Positions 35,238 to 42,950 of a DNA stretch of 45,782 nt are shown piece after piece. The stretch's first letter is position 1; every line of letters begins with the position of its first letter. The stretch spans positions 1-45,782 of the forward strand of contig NZ_KB902516.1 of the NCBI RefSeq assembly GCF_000379525.1. The letters run 5' to 3'. The notes under the pieces are model-generated. The model ran no database searches. It was not told the origin of the DNA and saw only the letters and a list, made by a program, of their open reading frames with translations. The position numbers were made by a program, and so were the translations under genes. This stretch comes from Lamprocystis purpurea DSM 4197 (GTDB lineage: Bacteria; Pseudomonadota; Gammaproteobacteria; Chromatiales; Chromatiaceae).

Positions 35238-35266
35238 GTAGGGGCGGGTTTGAAACCCGCCCCTAC
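35238..35266. repeat. Perfect 29-bp palindrome
   Basis: GTAGGGGCGGGTTT, one G and AAACCCGCCCCTAC are perfectly self-complementary. It lies about 40 bp beyond the stop of the SIS-domain gene (minus strand) and could act as its terminator stem, although no T tract follows; similar palindromes are common dispersed repeats. Confidence 0.65.
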
Positions 35267-35305
35267 GTCCGGTTATCACGGTCGTCGGCTCATCAGTGGC
35301 GGACC

Positions 35306-35911
35306 TCAACTGGCCAGGGCCTCTACCGCCTCGCACAGAAAGTGCCCGAGCATCAGATGGACCTCCTGGATACGCGGCGTCTCGCCGGACGGAACAGCCA
35401 GGACGATATCCGCGATCCCGGTCAGGTCACGACCGCGCTCACCGGTGATCAGGACGCGCAGGCAGCCGCGTTCCGCGGCCGTCTCCAGGACGCGCAGGAT
35501 GTTGGGCGAACGCCCGCTGGTGCTGAGCGCCCAGAGCACATCGCCCGGCCGGGCCAGCGCGGCGAGTTGGCGGGCGAAGACCTCGGCAAAGGAGAAGTCG
35601 TTGGCCACCGCGCTGGTCGCACTGGTGTCGAAGCCCAGGGCGATGGCCGGCAGCGGCCGCCGGGTCTTGTTCAGGAAGGGGCCGATCAACTCGCCGCTGA
35701 GGTGCGTCGCCTCGCCCGCGCTGCCGCCATTGCCGCAGATGAAAATCGTGCCCCCGGCCTGGATGGCGCGCGCCGTCCTGGCGGCAGCGTCCACCGTGGC
35801 GGCAAGCAGCGGCGCGTCCGCCCGCACCTGCTCCAGCAGGGCGGCGGTCGCCGCCAGCCGTTGGGTGAGGAGCCGTTGAAGGTCCGGTGTCTCGCTCATG
35901 GCATCGCTCAT
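35306..35911 (-). CDS. SIS-domain phosphosugar isomerase (GmhA/DiaA-like)
   Basis: A 201-residue SIS protein. TIFICGNGGSAGEATHLSGE and LWALSTSGRSPNILRVLETA are the two sugar-phosphate loops, and HLMLGHFLCEAVE ends the fold. The GmhA group isomerises sedoheptulose 7-phosphate for lipopolysaccharide; the DiaA group regulates DnaA. Motifs do not fully separate them, though CGNGGSAGEATHLSGEL favours the GmhA/DiaA branch over KdsD. ATG 35911 has GGAG seven bases upstream; ATG 35899 is an alternative. It follows the cysteine-cluster gene by 13 nt. Confidence 0.85.
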   Translation of the reverse strand: MSDAMSETPDLQRLLTQRLAATAALLEQVRADAPLLAATVDAAARTARAIQAGGTIFICGNGGSAGEATHLSGELIGPFLNKTRRPLPAIALGFDTSATSAVANDFSFAEVFARQLAALARPGDVLWALSTSGRSPNILRVLETAAERGCLRVLITGERGRDLTGIADIVLAVPSGETPRIQEVHLMLGHFLCEAVEALAS

Positions 35912-35924
35912 GCCGTCGCTCCGG

Positions 35925-36842
35925 TCAGTTGTCGCCGCACTGCGTCTCACACCCGTCACCGGCATATTTCTTGTCCTCGTCCGCCAGCCGCCGCTCGATC
36001 TCCGCCTGCTTGCGCGCATCCCAGACGTCCCGGCGCTGCTCCACCCGTTGCTCCCAGGCGTTGGCGACCTCTTCCAGCGTGCGTTCGCCGAACAGCACCT
36101 GACGCAGCAAGCGGAAACCGAACGCGAGCAGGGCCTCGTCGTCCTGCTCGATCGCGGTGTAGAAGGCGTCGGGCAACACATAGGTGCGCCGGAAGCCCGC
36201 GGACAGGACGAACTTGCGGAAGTTGTCGACGTCGTAAGAGGCCATGAAAAAGAGCTGGAGGCTGGTCTGCGGCGGCTTCCCCACCGTGGGTCCGGCGGAC
36301 TTCTTCTTGAGCAGCAGTTGGTACCACTCCCGGTTGTGATCGTCGTACTCGGCGCAACCCTGCTCAGTCCGGTAGTCGCCGATGCTGACTTCCCGATCCT
36401 CGGCGTGCCCCTTGCAATGGTCCTCCTTGACCAGTGAGTAGCGCTCCTCGGACTCCGCCGAGCCCTTCTCTCGCAGCGCCAGCAGCGCCACCGGATAGTA
36501 ACGGCATACCGTCGGGCGGTCGGTGTAAACCCCGCAGCCCGCGTCACCATCGAGTTGTAAACAAGTGCCGTTATCCTGTGTCTTGAGCTTGACGCCGGGG
36601 AGCCCGTCCCCGTCCATCTGGAAGGGGACCGAGTAGTCGCGCAGAAACTCGGTGGACGTGAGCCCCAGCCGCCGCTTCAGGCGCAGAATATCGTAGGGGG
36701 CCAGGGTCACATCCGCCTGCTTGCAGCAGGCGTTGAAACACGAAATCCCGGGGTAACAGCGGAACGGGATCCGCGTGTCCGCGGTCAGCGCGGCCGGGAT
36801 CGTCGGGCTCTTGAACGGGATGTCGAACGTGGTATCGGTCAT
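35925..36842 (-). CDS. YkgJ-like cysteine-cluster protein
   Basis: A 305-residue protein with the Zn/Fe-chelating CxxxCC-type cluster: Cys29, Cys35, Cys39 and Cys40 in CYPGISCFNACCKQ, then Cys94, Cys103 and Cys113 in CLQLDGDAGCGVYTDRPTVC, and more Cys residues near EDHCKGH and GCETQCG at the end. Usual members are about 100-250 residues; this one has a longer C-terminal helical extension (from about residue 180). The role is unknown; metal co-ordination is predicted. ATG 36842 has a GGAG upstream. It is the upstream partner of the SIS gene. Confidence 0.8.
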   Translation of the reverse strand: MTDTTFDIPFKSPTIPAALTADTRIPFRCYPGISCFNACCKQADVTLAPYDILRLKRRLGLTSTEFLRDYSVPFQMDGDGLPGVKLKTQDNGTCLQLDGDAGCGVYTDRPTVCRYYPVALLALREKGSAESEERYSLVKEDHCKGHAEDREVSIGDYRTEQGCAEYDDHNREWYQLLLKKKSAGPTVGKPPQTSLQLFFMASYDVDNFRKFVLSAGFRRTYVLPDAFYTAIEQDDEALLAFGFRLLRQVLFGERTLEEVANAWEQRVEQRRDVWDARKQAEIERRLADEDKKYAGDGCETQCGDN

Positions 36843-37270
36843 GGCGGGCTCCAGTCGGGCGGCATAGCCACCAGTATGAAGAGGAGAGGGGGCGGTCCGC
36901 AAATGAACGCACGGCGACATGGCGTGCCGAAGCGGCGCCGACACACCGTCGACCCGCGCGGGAACCGGTGAAGTTGGACGCCTGTTTGCTGCCGCACAGA
37001 CCGCCGCAACCCTTCTTGTTGTAATGAGACTAACCGTGCGAACGTTAGGTCTCTATACTTGATATCGCGGCGGCCTGCCGTGGTGCCTGTCCGGCACGCC
37101 CACTGCCCGCAAATTGCTATTAGGAACAACGCGCAACATATCGCTGAGATCATCTGCCCTGACGGTCACGTGCCCGCTGGTGGCGCGATTCCGAGCCTTG
37201 GTCGTCCTGTGCCCTGGCTGATCCGACCGTCGGTCTCTACCCAACCACAGGTCGATTTGGAGAAACACTC
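36843..37270. promoter_or_regulatory. Divergent gap with an operator-like inverted repeat
   Basis: The gap between the cysteine-cluster gene and the orphan membrane protein holds no gene. At 37026-37053 is an imperfect inverted repeat, GAGACTAAC and GTTAGGTCTC, with a 9-nt spacer, next to a TATACT (37054-37059) that could be a -10 element. No matching -35 is evident, so a regulatory role is tentative. Confidence 0.3.
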
Positions 37271-37930
37271 GTGTCCGAAACCCTAGTCCCCGAAAAAGCC
37301 CACAAGCCGGCAAGCGCGCAGCGCAGATCCGATCATTCAATGCCTTTTATCCTGGCGGCCTTCCCGCTACTGGTGTTGTTTGCCGCTGCCGTTCTGCTGT
37401 TTTGGCTGAGCGAATCGAAGATGGAAGGCGCCTTCCGTTACTGGGAGATCTTTATCCCGATCGTCGCGGTCGTGTCGCTGGTCTCCGGCTGGAGCCAGGC
37501 CTATCTCGCCGGCAACTCCAGGATCTGGTACGTGGTGAAGCAGGCGGTGCATTGGGGCGCTTTGATCGCACTGCTCTATGTCCTGAACACCCATGGCATC
37601 CGCGCGCTGATGAATGCGCAGCAGTACACCGCGGTGCTGATCTATTTGCTGGCGTTCGGCACCGTGCTGGCCGCCCTGCACATGGACCTCAAGCTGCTGG
37701 TTTTTGGACTGTTCCTGGCCTTCTGTGCCTACGTGATCGCAGTTCCCACGGCGAATCCGGCGCTGGCGCTGGTCGGCGACATCTTCCACATCGCCGATGC
37801 GCAAACCAATCCCACGACGGCGAGCCTGTGGGTCGCCGGCATCGGCTTCGTTGCAAGCCTGTTCGTGCTGGTCATGATGCGCGCCGCGATGATGAGCAAG
37901 CGCGCGTCTGCGGCGCGCAACGCCGCCTGA
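37271..37930 (+). CDS. Hypothetical membrane protein, about six helices
   Basis: A 219-residue protein that I do not recognise. It has about six hydrophobic segments: SMPFILAAFPLLVLFAAAVL, YWEIFIPIVAVVSLVSGWS, AVHWGALIALLYVL, YTAVLIYLLAFGTVLAALHM, LLVFGLFLAFCAYVIAVPTA and LWVAGIGFVASLFVLVMMRA. The N-terminus is polar and basic. The GTG at 37271 has GGAG upstream. The repeat-rich gap that follows suggests it is monocistronic. Confidence 0.7.
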   Translation: MSETLVPEKAHKPASAQRRSDHSMPFILAAFPLLVLFAAAVLLFWLSESKMEGAFRYWEIFIPIVAVVSLVSGWSQAYLAGNSRIWYVVKQAVHWGALIALLYVLNTHGIRALMNAQQYTAVLIYLLAFGTVLAALHMDLKLLVFGLFLAFCAYVIAVPTANPALALVGDIFHIADAQTNPTTASLWVAGIGFVASLFVLVMMRAAMMSKRASAARNAA

Positions 37931-37977
37931 TCGGACACGGGTCTGCGCCGCCAGGGATGGCGGCCCCGGCTGGCCCG

Positions 37978-38060
37978 CCGCGGCCGGTAATCCGGTCGGG
38001 TCGGCCGCGGTCGCTTGCTGTGCTGTTACGCGACCTACGGCCGGAACGACGATCAAGGTC
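37978..38060. repeat. Hairpin and solitary terminal repeat
   Basis: CCGCGGCCG (37978-37986) and CGGCCGCGG (38002-38010) form a 9-bp stem about 50 nt after the membrane-protein stop. At 38039-38060 is one solitary copy of the terminal repeat (core CCGGAACGACGATCAAGG) without an evident partner. The rest of 37931-38281 is the leader of the S10 gene, with AGGAG before its ATG. Confidence 0.6.
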
Positions 38061-38281
38061 ATCCTCCGCAACCTTTGACTTTTCGCAAAGCCGCACCGTG
38101 ACCCACATCACAATCGACAACTTGCACGCATTCTATAAATTCACTACTTGAAGTCCTAAGCGACGATTCAGGGGGAGAGACGCTTGGGTCCGACAGTTTG
38201 TCTCCGGTCTTGCGCAGGTCAAGGCAACACCAGGATGACCAACAATAATAACGTTTGCTAAGCGTGCAGGAGTTATGAAAA

Positions 38282-40372
38282 ATGACAAAGCAAAGTCTTT
38301 TCAGTATCGGTCTCGGTCTCGGTCTGTCAGTGCTGGTCGGTGGTCTGAGTGTCGCCGACACCCAAAATACGTATCGCCCTGATTTTGACGAAGCCGACTC
38401 AAGTGGGTGCACCCTCGCACCTTATGCAGATTGCACCGGCGCTGACTTGCACGGTGCCAATCTTGTCGGTCTTGACCTGACCGGAATCATCCTGAAAGGA
38501 GCGATCCTGATTGATGCGAACTTGACGGATGCGAACCTCAGGGGCGCTGATCTCACTGATGCGCAGCTCAACGGCGCTGATTGGTCCAATACGACATGCC
38601 CAAATGGCACGGTGATGACCGGAATCCCCTGCGGACTGGGCATCGCGGCCTCCGAGTCGGGCTTTTCATTCGTTGAGTCGATTCATTATTCTTTTCGCTC
38701 CTTCTGGGTCGATTACTTCAATAAAACCGGAACGACGCCGGCGATGATCTGGTATTCATTTCATCCGGCCGAATACGAGGGAGATGATCCGTCGCAAACG
38801 CCCATCTTCGTTATGCTCAATGGCGGACCGGGTGGAGCGACGAGTGCCAATCTCTTCGCGAATAATACTGCTCCCTACACGGTCACCACCAACGAAAAAC
38901 CCATAACGGACCGCCCCGGCTATCAACTGAACGAGCATCGGTGGACCAGACTCGGCCATCTACTCTATATCGATCCGCCATTGACTGGATTCTCCTATAA
39001 CATCGGTCCGAGCGCCATCAATTCCGAGAATCTAAATACGAGTAAGGATGCACGATATGGGGAGCTTCTCGGACGCGGCAACTTCAACCCCTTTATTGAC
39101 GCAGCGCAGGTCTTGCGCGTCGTACTGCGCTTTCTCGATAACCATGAAGAACTGCAGGGTAACCCCGTTGTTTTAGTCGGCGAAAGCTATGGCGGGATAC
39201 GCGTCTCGACGATGCTCAATTTGTTGTTGTTCAGTGATCGCTATAATCTGGGTGCAAAGTACGATGACGATCTCAATAATTTTTATCGCGATGCTCCCCT
39301 TGTTGAAGCCATCAAAGCGCATTTCCGGGCTCTCGGTAAGCCGGTCGAGCCGCTGCGCAGTGAGACGGTCGCTGCCCAATTTGGCCGTCAGGTTCTTATT
39401 CAGCCGCAGCTGACCCCCTTCCAAATAAGCGAACAGGCCGAGATCTACTGGAAGAAACCATCGATTATCGATAAGGCTGCCGAATCGGTGCGCAAGACAT
39501 TCGATCGCAAATTTTGGGATAAAGCGTGTAAGAAAGATTTATGGCGTACATCCAAGTGTGTCACTCTATCTGTGCTGCCGTTCTTGGAGCTGGACCGCTA
39601 TAATTGGAATAGGAATCTCCACTGGACTGATGATCTCGAAGCCAATGCCAGCAAACAATTACACCAGCTCGGAAAGCTGAATGCTGTCTTGGGTGTCGAC
39701 ATCAACACGCTCGCGGATATCAAGCCGCTGCGGCGTGTCGCCCTAGGCCCTGATCAGACGGCGTACAAAGTATTTGACCTACCGATTATTTTTGGCAGTG
39801 AAGATCAATCCGCGGCAAGGAGTTTATTGCCCGGAATCATTGCTTCGCAGGAATACATCGAAGATCAGGTCGCGTCGTTTCCATACGAAGGATCGCTTGA
39901 ACAGAAATTCGGCGAACTTGGCGAGTTCGACCGCTACTTCATGGCCTGGAACGCCGAGGTCTACAACGGCTTCTGGCTTGGGCAAGCGTTGTTCCCAACA
40001 TTGCCGTTGTCTCCAGATCTGAACACCACCTACGGAGACTTCTTCCTTGAAAACGCGCTGCTGGTAGAGACCTTTCTGACGGATGCCTATTTCGATCTCG
40101 TGCTCTTTTCCGAGGCCTTGCCCGAAGCGCTGAATAAATACCATAGGGGCTTTGTATCCAAGGTCGTTAGACAGTCAACACCCGGGGACTCCTCACTGGG
40201 GCAGTTCACCATCTATTACAATAGAGACTACGGCAACAAAAAGGTGAACCTCTACTACCCACACTACGGAAAATCCGGGCACGCGGTGGCTTCGTCTCAA
40301 CCCAGGGAACTGCGTAATGACATCGCCCGTTGGTTGGCCTGCTCAGCGAATAAGACCTGTTATAGCAAATAG
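38282..40372 (+). CDS. Secreted pentapeptide-repeat / serine carboxypeptidase (S10) fusion
   Basis: A 696-residue exported protein. Residues 1-25 form a signal peptide ending SVADT. Residues about 50-100 are A(D/N)LxG pentapeptides (GADLHGANLVGLDL, then DANLTDANLRGADLTDAQLN), normally a right-handed beta-helix. The rest is an S10 alpha/beta hydrolase: FVMLNGGPGGATSAN forms the oxyanion region, VGESYGG contains nucleophile Ser302, and SGHAVASSQP contains catalytic His667. The Asp of the triad could not be assigned. S10 enzymes act at acid pH and are known mainly from eukaryotes and some bacteria. The gene is visibly AT-richer than its neighbours, which suggests transfer. It could be a secreted peptidase or acyltransferase. 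Confidence 0.8.
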   Translation: MTKQSLFSIGLGLGLSVLVGGLSVADTQNTYRPDFDEADSSGCTLAPYADCTGADLHGANLVGLDLTGIILKGAILIDANLTDANLRGADLTDAQLNGADWSNTTCPNGTVMTGIPCGLGIAASESGFSFVESIHYSFRSFWVDYFNKTGTTPAMIWYSFHPAEYEGDDPSQTPIFVMLNGGPGGATSANLFANNTAPYTVTTNEKPITDRPGYQLNEHRWTRLGHLLYIDPPLTGFSYNIGPSAINSENLNTSKDARYGELLGRGNFNPFIDAAQVLRVVLRFLDNHEELQGNPVVLVGESYGGIRVSTMLNLLLFSDRYNLGAKYDDDLNNFYRDAPLVEAIKAHFRALGKPVEPLRSETVAAQFGRQVLIQPQLTPFQISEQAEIYWKKPSIIDKAAESVRKTFDRKFWDKACKKDLWRTSKCVTLSVLPFLELDRYNWNRNLHWTDDLEANASKQLHQLGKLNAVLGVDINTLADIKPLRRVALGPDQTAYKVFDLPIIFGSEDQSAARSLLPGIIASQEYIEDQVASFPYEGSLEQKFGELGEFDRYFMAWNAEVYNGFWLGQALFPTLPLSPDLNTTYGDFFLENALLVETFLTDAYFDLVLFSEALPEALNKYHRGFVSKVVRQSTPGDSSLGQFTIYYNRDYGNKKVNLYYPHYGKSGHAVASSQPRELRNDIARWLACSANKTCYSK

Positions 40373-40392
40373 CGCAGTGCAAAAGGACCGCG

Positions 40393-40524
40393 GGCCTTGT
40401 CACGGTTCCGGCCACGCGGCCTCGTAGGGTGGACAAGCGCAGCGCAGTCCGCCTGCGACGGCGCGGGATTCGGTGGACTGCGCTAGCGCTTGTCCACCCT
40501 ACGGCCGGAACGATGATCAAGGCC
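40393..40524. mobile_element. 132-bp inverted-repeat element, left of the VWA operon
   Basis: Near-complementary ends (cores CCTTGTCACGGTTCCGG and CCGGAACGATGATCAAGG) enclose a core that begins TAGGGTGGACAAGCG and ends CGCTTGTCCACCCTA. It starts 20 bp after the S10 gene and ends 38 bp before the stop codon of the last VWA gene. The copy at 45406-45538 is its inverse. A diverged terminal repeat follows at about 40533-40554. Confidence 0.8.
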
Positions 40525-40562
40525 GCACCGAGCCTTGATCAGGGTTTCGGCCACGCGACATC

Positions 40563-42950
40563 TCAGAGATTACGAAACTCAAAGAACAAGGTCTCCGACG
40601 GGTTCTTGTAGAGTGTCGAAAAACGCACCCGCGTCTCCTGTTCCGTGCTCAGCGGTTCCCACCGGTTGTCTTCGTCGAGGTGCAGGACACTGTTGCCGGG
40701 GAGCGGCTGTATGAAGACGCCGAGCCGATCGGCGCGCAGTCGGGCCAGGGCACCGCTCGCCGAACGGCGTAATTGGAAGTCGGTGGTGATATGCATCCGC
40801 GCATTGCGGTAGAAGCCGCTGCGCGCACCCTTCTGGGAGCGGATGTTGAATGGGTAGCCCTCGTCCATGTCGGCCTCCGGCGAGAGGATCACGGCCAGGT
40901 TGCGCGGGAAACGCGCGGGGCTGAGGATGCCGTAGAGAATGAAGACGGCCAGCAGCCCCAGCAGGATGGCGGCGATCACCGGCCACCAGCAATGCAGCCA
41001 GGCATCGGCGATGATTTCGACGCGGATCGGGATTTCGGCACGCAACGCCTGGCCCATCTGATCCGTCGTCTCCAGGATCACGCGCCCGGCGGGCTCGGCT
41101 CCCGCCGCCACGCCTTCCGGACAGTGGTTGACCCGCAGCCGTAGCGGATAGCGCTGGTTGCCGCCTTCCTGGATGCGCAGATCGAGTCCGCGGGCTTTCA
41201 ACTCGGTGAAACCCTCACCAAGGTCGACTTCCAGTACCGAACGGCCGCGCGCGTAGTCGCTGGAGACTTTCAAGTCGAACTGGCCGCGGACTTCGACGAA
41301 GCGCAGATCGAGTGTCGCCTGACCGACCGACCGGCTGGTGAGCCGCCCCAGATCCAGCGCGCCGGGCGGACCGAAGCGAATGGTCCCCTTGACATCCAGC
41401 CGGGACTCAACCGCCGCCGACTCACTGCCGCCCACCGGGGTATAAGTGACATCCAGTGCCGCGACCGCAGTGGGGGTCCAGTCGCGGGCGTAGATCCCGT
41501 CACCGGCCAGTTGGTCCCCGTCGCGGCCGTCATCGCCGAGTTGGAGCTGACTGTCGCCCAAGCGCGCCCGCACCAGATCGGGCGGTGCCAGTGCTGCCGC
41601 CACACCGGCCGGCTGAATCTGGACCGCTACCTGGATGGTCCCGCCGATGAAAGCCTGCGGCGGTGTCAGCACCGCCAGCTTCCAGGCGGCCGAGGCGACC
41701 TGGGTGCGCTGCTGTTGCTCGGCTTCGAGATACTGGCTGGCGAGCCGTACCGAGAAGGTCGAGGCACCCGATTTCATGAACTGGACCCGGGCGGTCATCA
41801 CGCCGTCGTCGGCGCTCGCGTCACCGTCCTGACCATCGTCGCGGAAGGCGTAGCGGGTGCCGTCGATCATTGCCTCCACGGCGAGTCCGGGGATCTCCCC
41901 CGGCCGTGGGATGCGTTGACCGGTGCCGTCGTCGATCAGTTCGAGCGTCAACGGCACCGGCTCGCCCTGGGCCGCCGTGGGCGGGGTGTTGACCCGCAGA
42001 CTGACCGAGAAGTCCTGAATCAGGTACCAGCCGGCCGGGCTGGTCAGCCCGGGCACCGTGAAGCGCCAGGTCCCCGCGTCCGGCCGCACCAGCCGCACGA
42101 TGCGATAGCCGCGGGTCAGGTCATCGCGACCGCGGGTCTCGCCCGACCGGTAGTCGAGTTCGACCGCCGCGGCCGACGGATTCCCGGCCTCGGCACTGAT
42201 GTCGCCCACCGGCCCCTGCGCCGCCACCAGCAGGAAAGCCTCGCGCACGAAGGGCGCCACCTTGGCGGCAATGGTCGTCGCGCCGGGAGCGAGTTCGCCC
42301 GAATCCGGGGCCTTGGCACCCAGGAAGCGCTGGTAGATGAGGCCGATGGCGGCGAGCAGTTCGGTCGGGGTCTGCGCCGTCGTGGGGATGTCGTACTCAC
42401 TATGCGGCAGCTTGCCGCCGATGCCGAGACCGACGAACGCGGTATGCACCCCGGCCTCCCGCAGCCCTTGCAGGACCTGATTGCTCTCCGCCCGGCAGGA
42501 GTCGCGGCCGGCGTCGGCGATGACGATGAGCAGCCGCTCCGGCGCGCGCGACTGTTCGAGCGCCTGTTTGGCACTGAGCAGCGGCACGATGAAGTTGGTC
42601 GGTCCGCCATAGGTCGCCCGCTCATCCAGTGCCTGCTTGAAACCGGCGAGATCACCCGCCTGCAAATCAAGACGCCGACTGGGGTCCGGCTGCAGTACGC
42701 AGTCGGGGCTGTCGGGCATCCAGGCGAGCGTCAGGTCATCATCCGGACCCAGCATGTCCGCCAGGATCTTGATCGCCTGAATGGCCAGCCGCGGCCGATC
42801 GTTGCGGGCCTCGCGCATCGAGGTCGAGGTGTCCAGGACAACGGCCAGGTGCCGCTGCGGCTTGGGCTTGACCCCGGTGTCGGCCTGTCCGAACGCCGCG
42901 GTCGGCAGCAGGGTCAGCGTGAACAGGATCAGCAATAACCGCGGGATCAT
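40563..42950 (-). CDS. Secreted VWA-domain membrane protein, downstream partner
   Basis: A 795-residue protein. A signal peptide (IPRLLLILFTLTLLPTAAFG) precedes a VWA domain: VVLDTSTSMREARNDRPRL gives the canonical MIDAS DTSTS (Asp40, Ser42, Ser44) and LLIVIADAGRDS the later metal loop. Then come beta-rich extracytoplasmic domains with two Asp-rich motifs, DDGQDGDASADDG (about residue 370) and DDGRDGDQLAGDG (about 471), which look like calcium sites. One membrane helix near 654-675 (WWPVIAAILLGLLAVFILYG) is followed by a 120-residue cytoplasmic domain. Its ATG overlaps the stop of the upstream VWA gene, so the two are coupled. Its function is unknown. Confidence 0.85.
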   Translation of the reverse strand: MIPRLLLILFTLTLLPTAAFGQADTGVKPKPQRHLAVVLDTSTSMREARNDRPRLAIQAIKILADMLGPDDDLTLAWMPDSPDCVLQPDPSRRLDLQAGDLAGFKQALDERATYGGPTNFIVPLLSAKQALEQSRAPERLLIVIADAGRDSCRAESNQVLQGLREAGVHTAFVGLGIGGKLPHSEYDIPTTAQTPTELLAAIGLIYQRFLGAKAPDSGELAPGATTIAAKVAPFVREAFLLVAAQGPVGDISAEAGNPSAAAVELDYRSGETRGRDDLTRGYRIVRLVRPDAGTWRFTVPGLTSPAGWYLIQDFSVSLRVNTPPTAAQGEPVPLTLELIDDGTGQRIPRPGEIPGLAVEAMIDGTRYAFRDDGQDGDASADDGVMTARVQFMKSGASTFSVRLASQYLEAEQQQRTQVASAAWKLAVLTPPQAFIGGTIQVAVQIQPAGVAAALAPPDLVRARLGDSQLQLGDDGRDGDQLAGDGIYARDWTPTAVAALDVTYTPVGGSESAAVESRLDVKGTIRFGPPGALDLGRLTSRSVGQATLDLRFVEVRGQFDLKVSSDYARGRSVLEVDLGEGFTELKARGLDLRIQEGGNQRYPLRLRVNHCPEGVAAGAEPAGRVILETTDQMGQALRAEIPIRVEIIADAWLHCWWPVIAAILLGLLAVFILYGILSPARFPRNLAVILSPEADMDEGYPFNIRSQKGARSGFYRNARMHITTDFQLRRSASGALARLRADRLGVFIQPLPGNSVLHLDEDNRWEPLSTEQETRVRFSTLYKNPSETLFFEFRNL

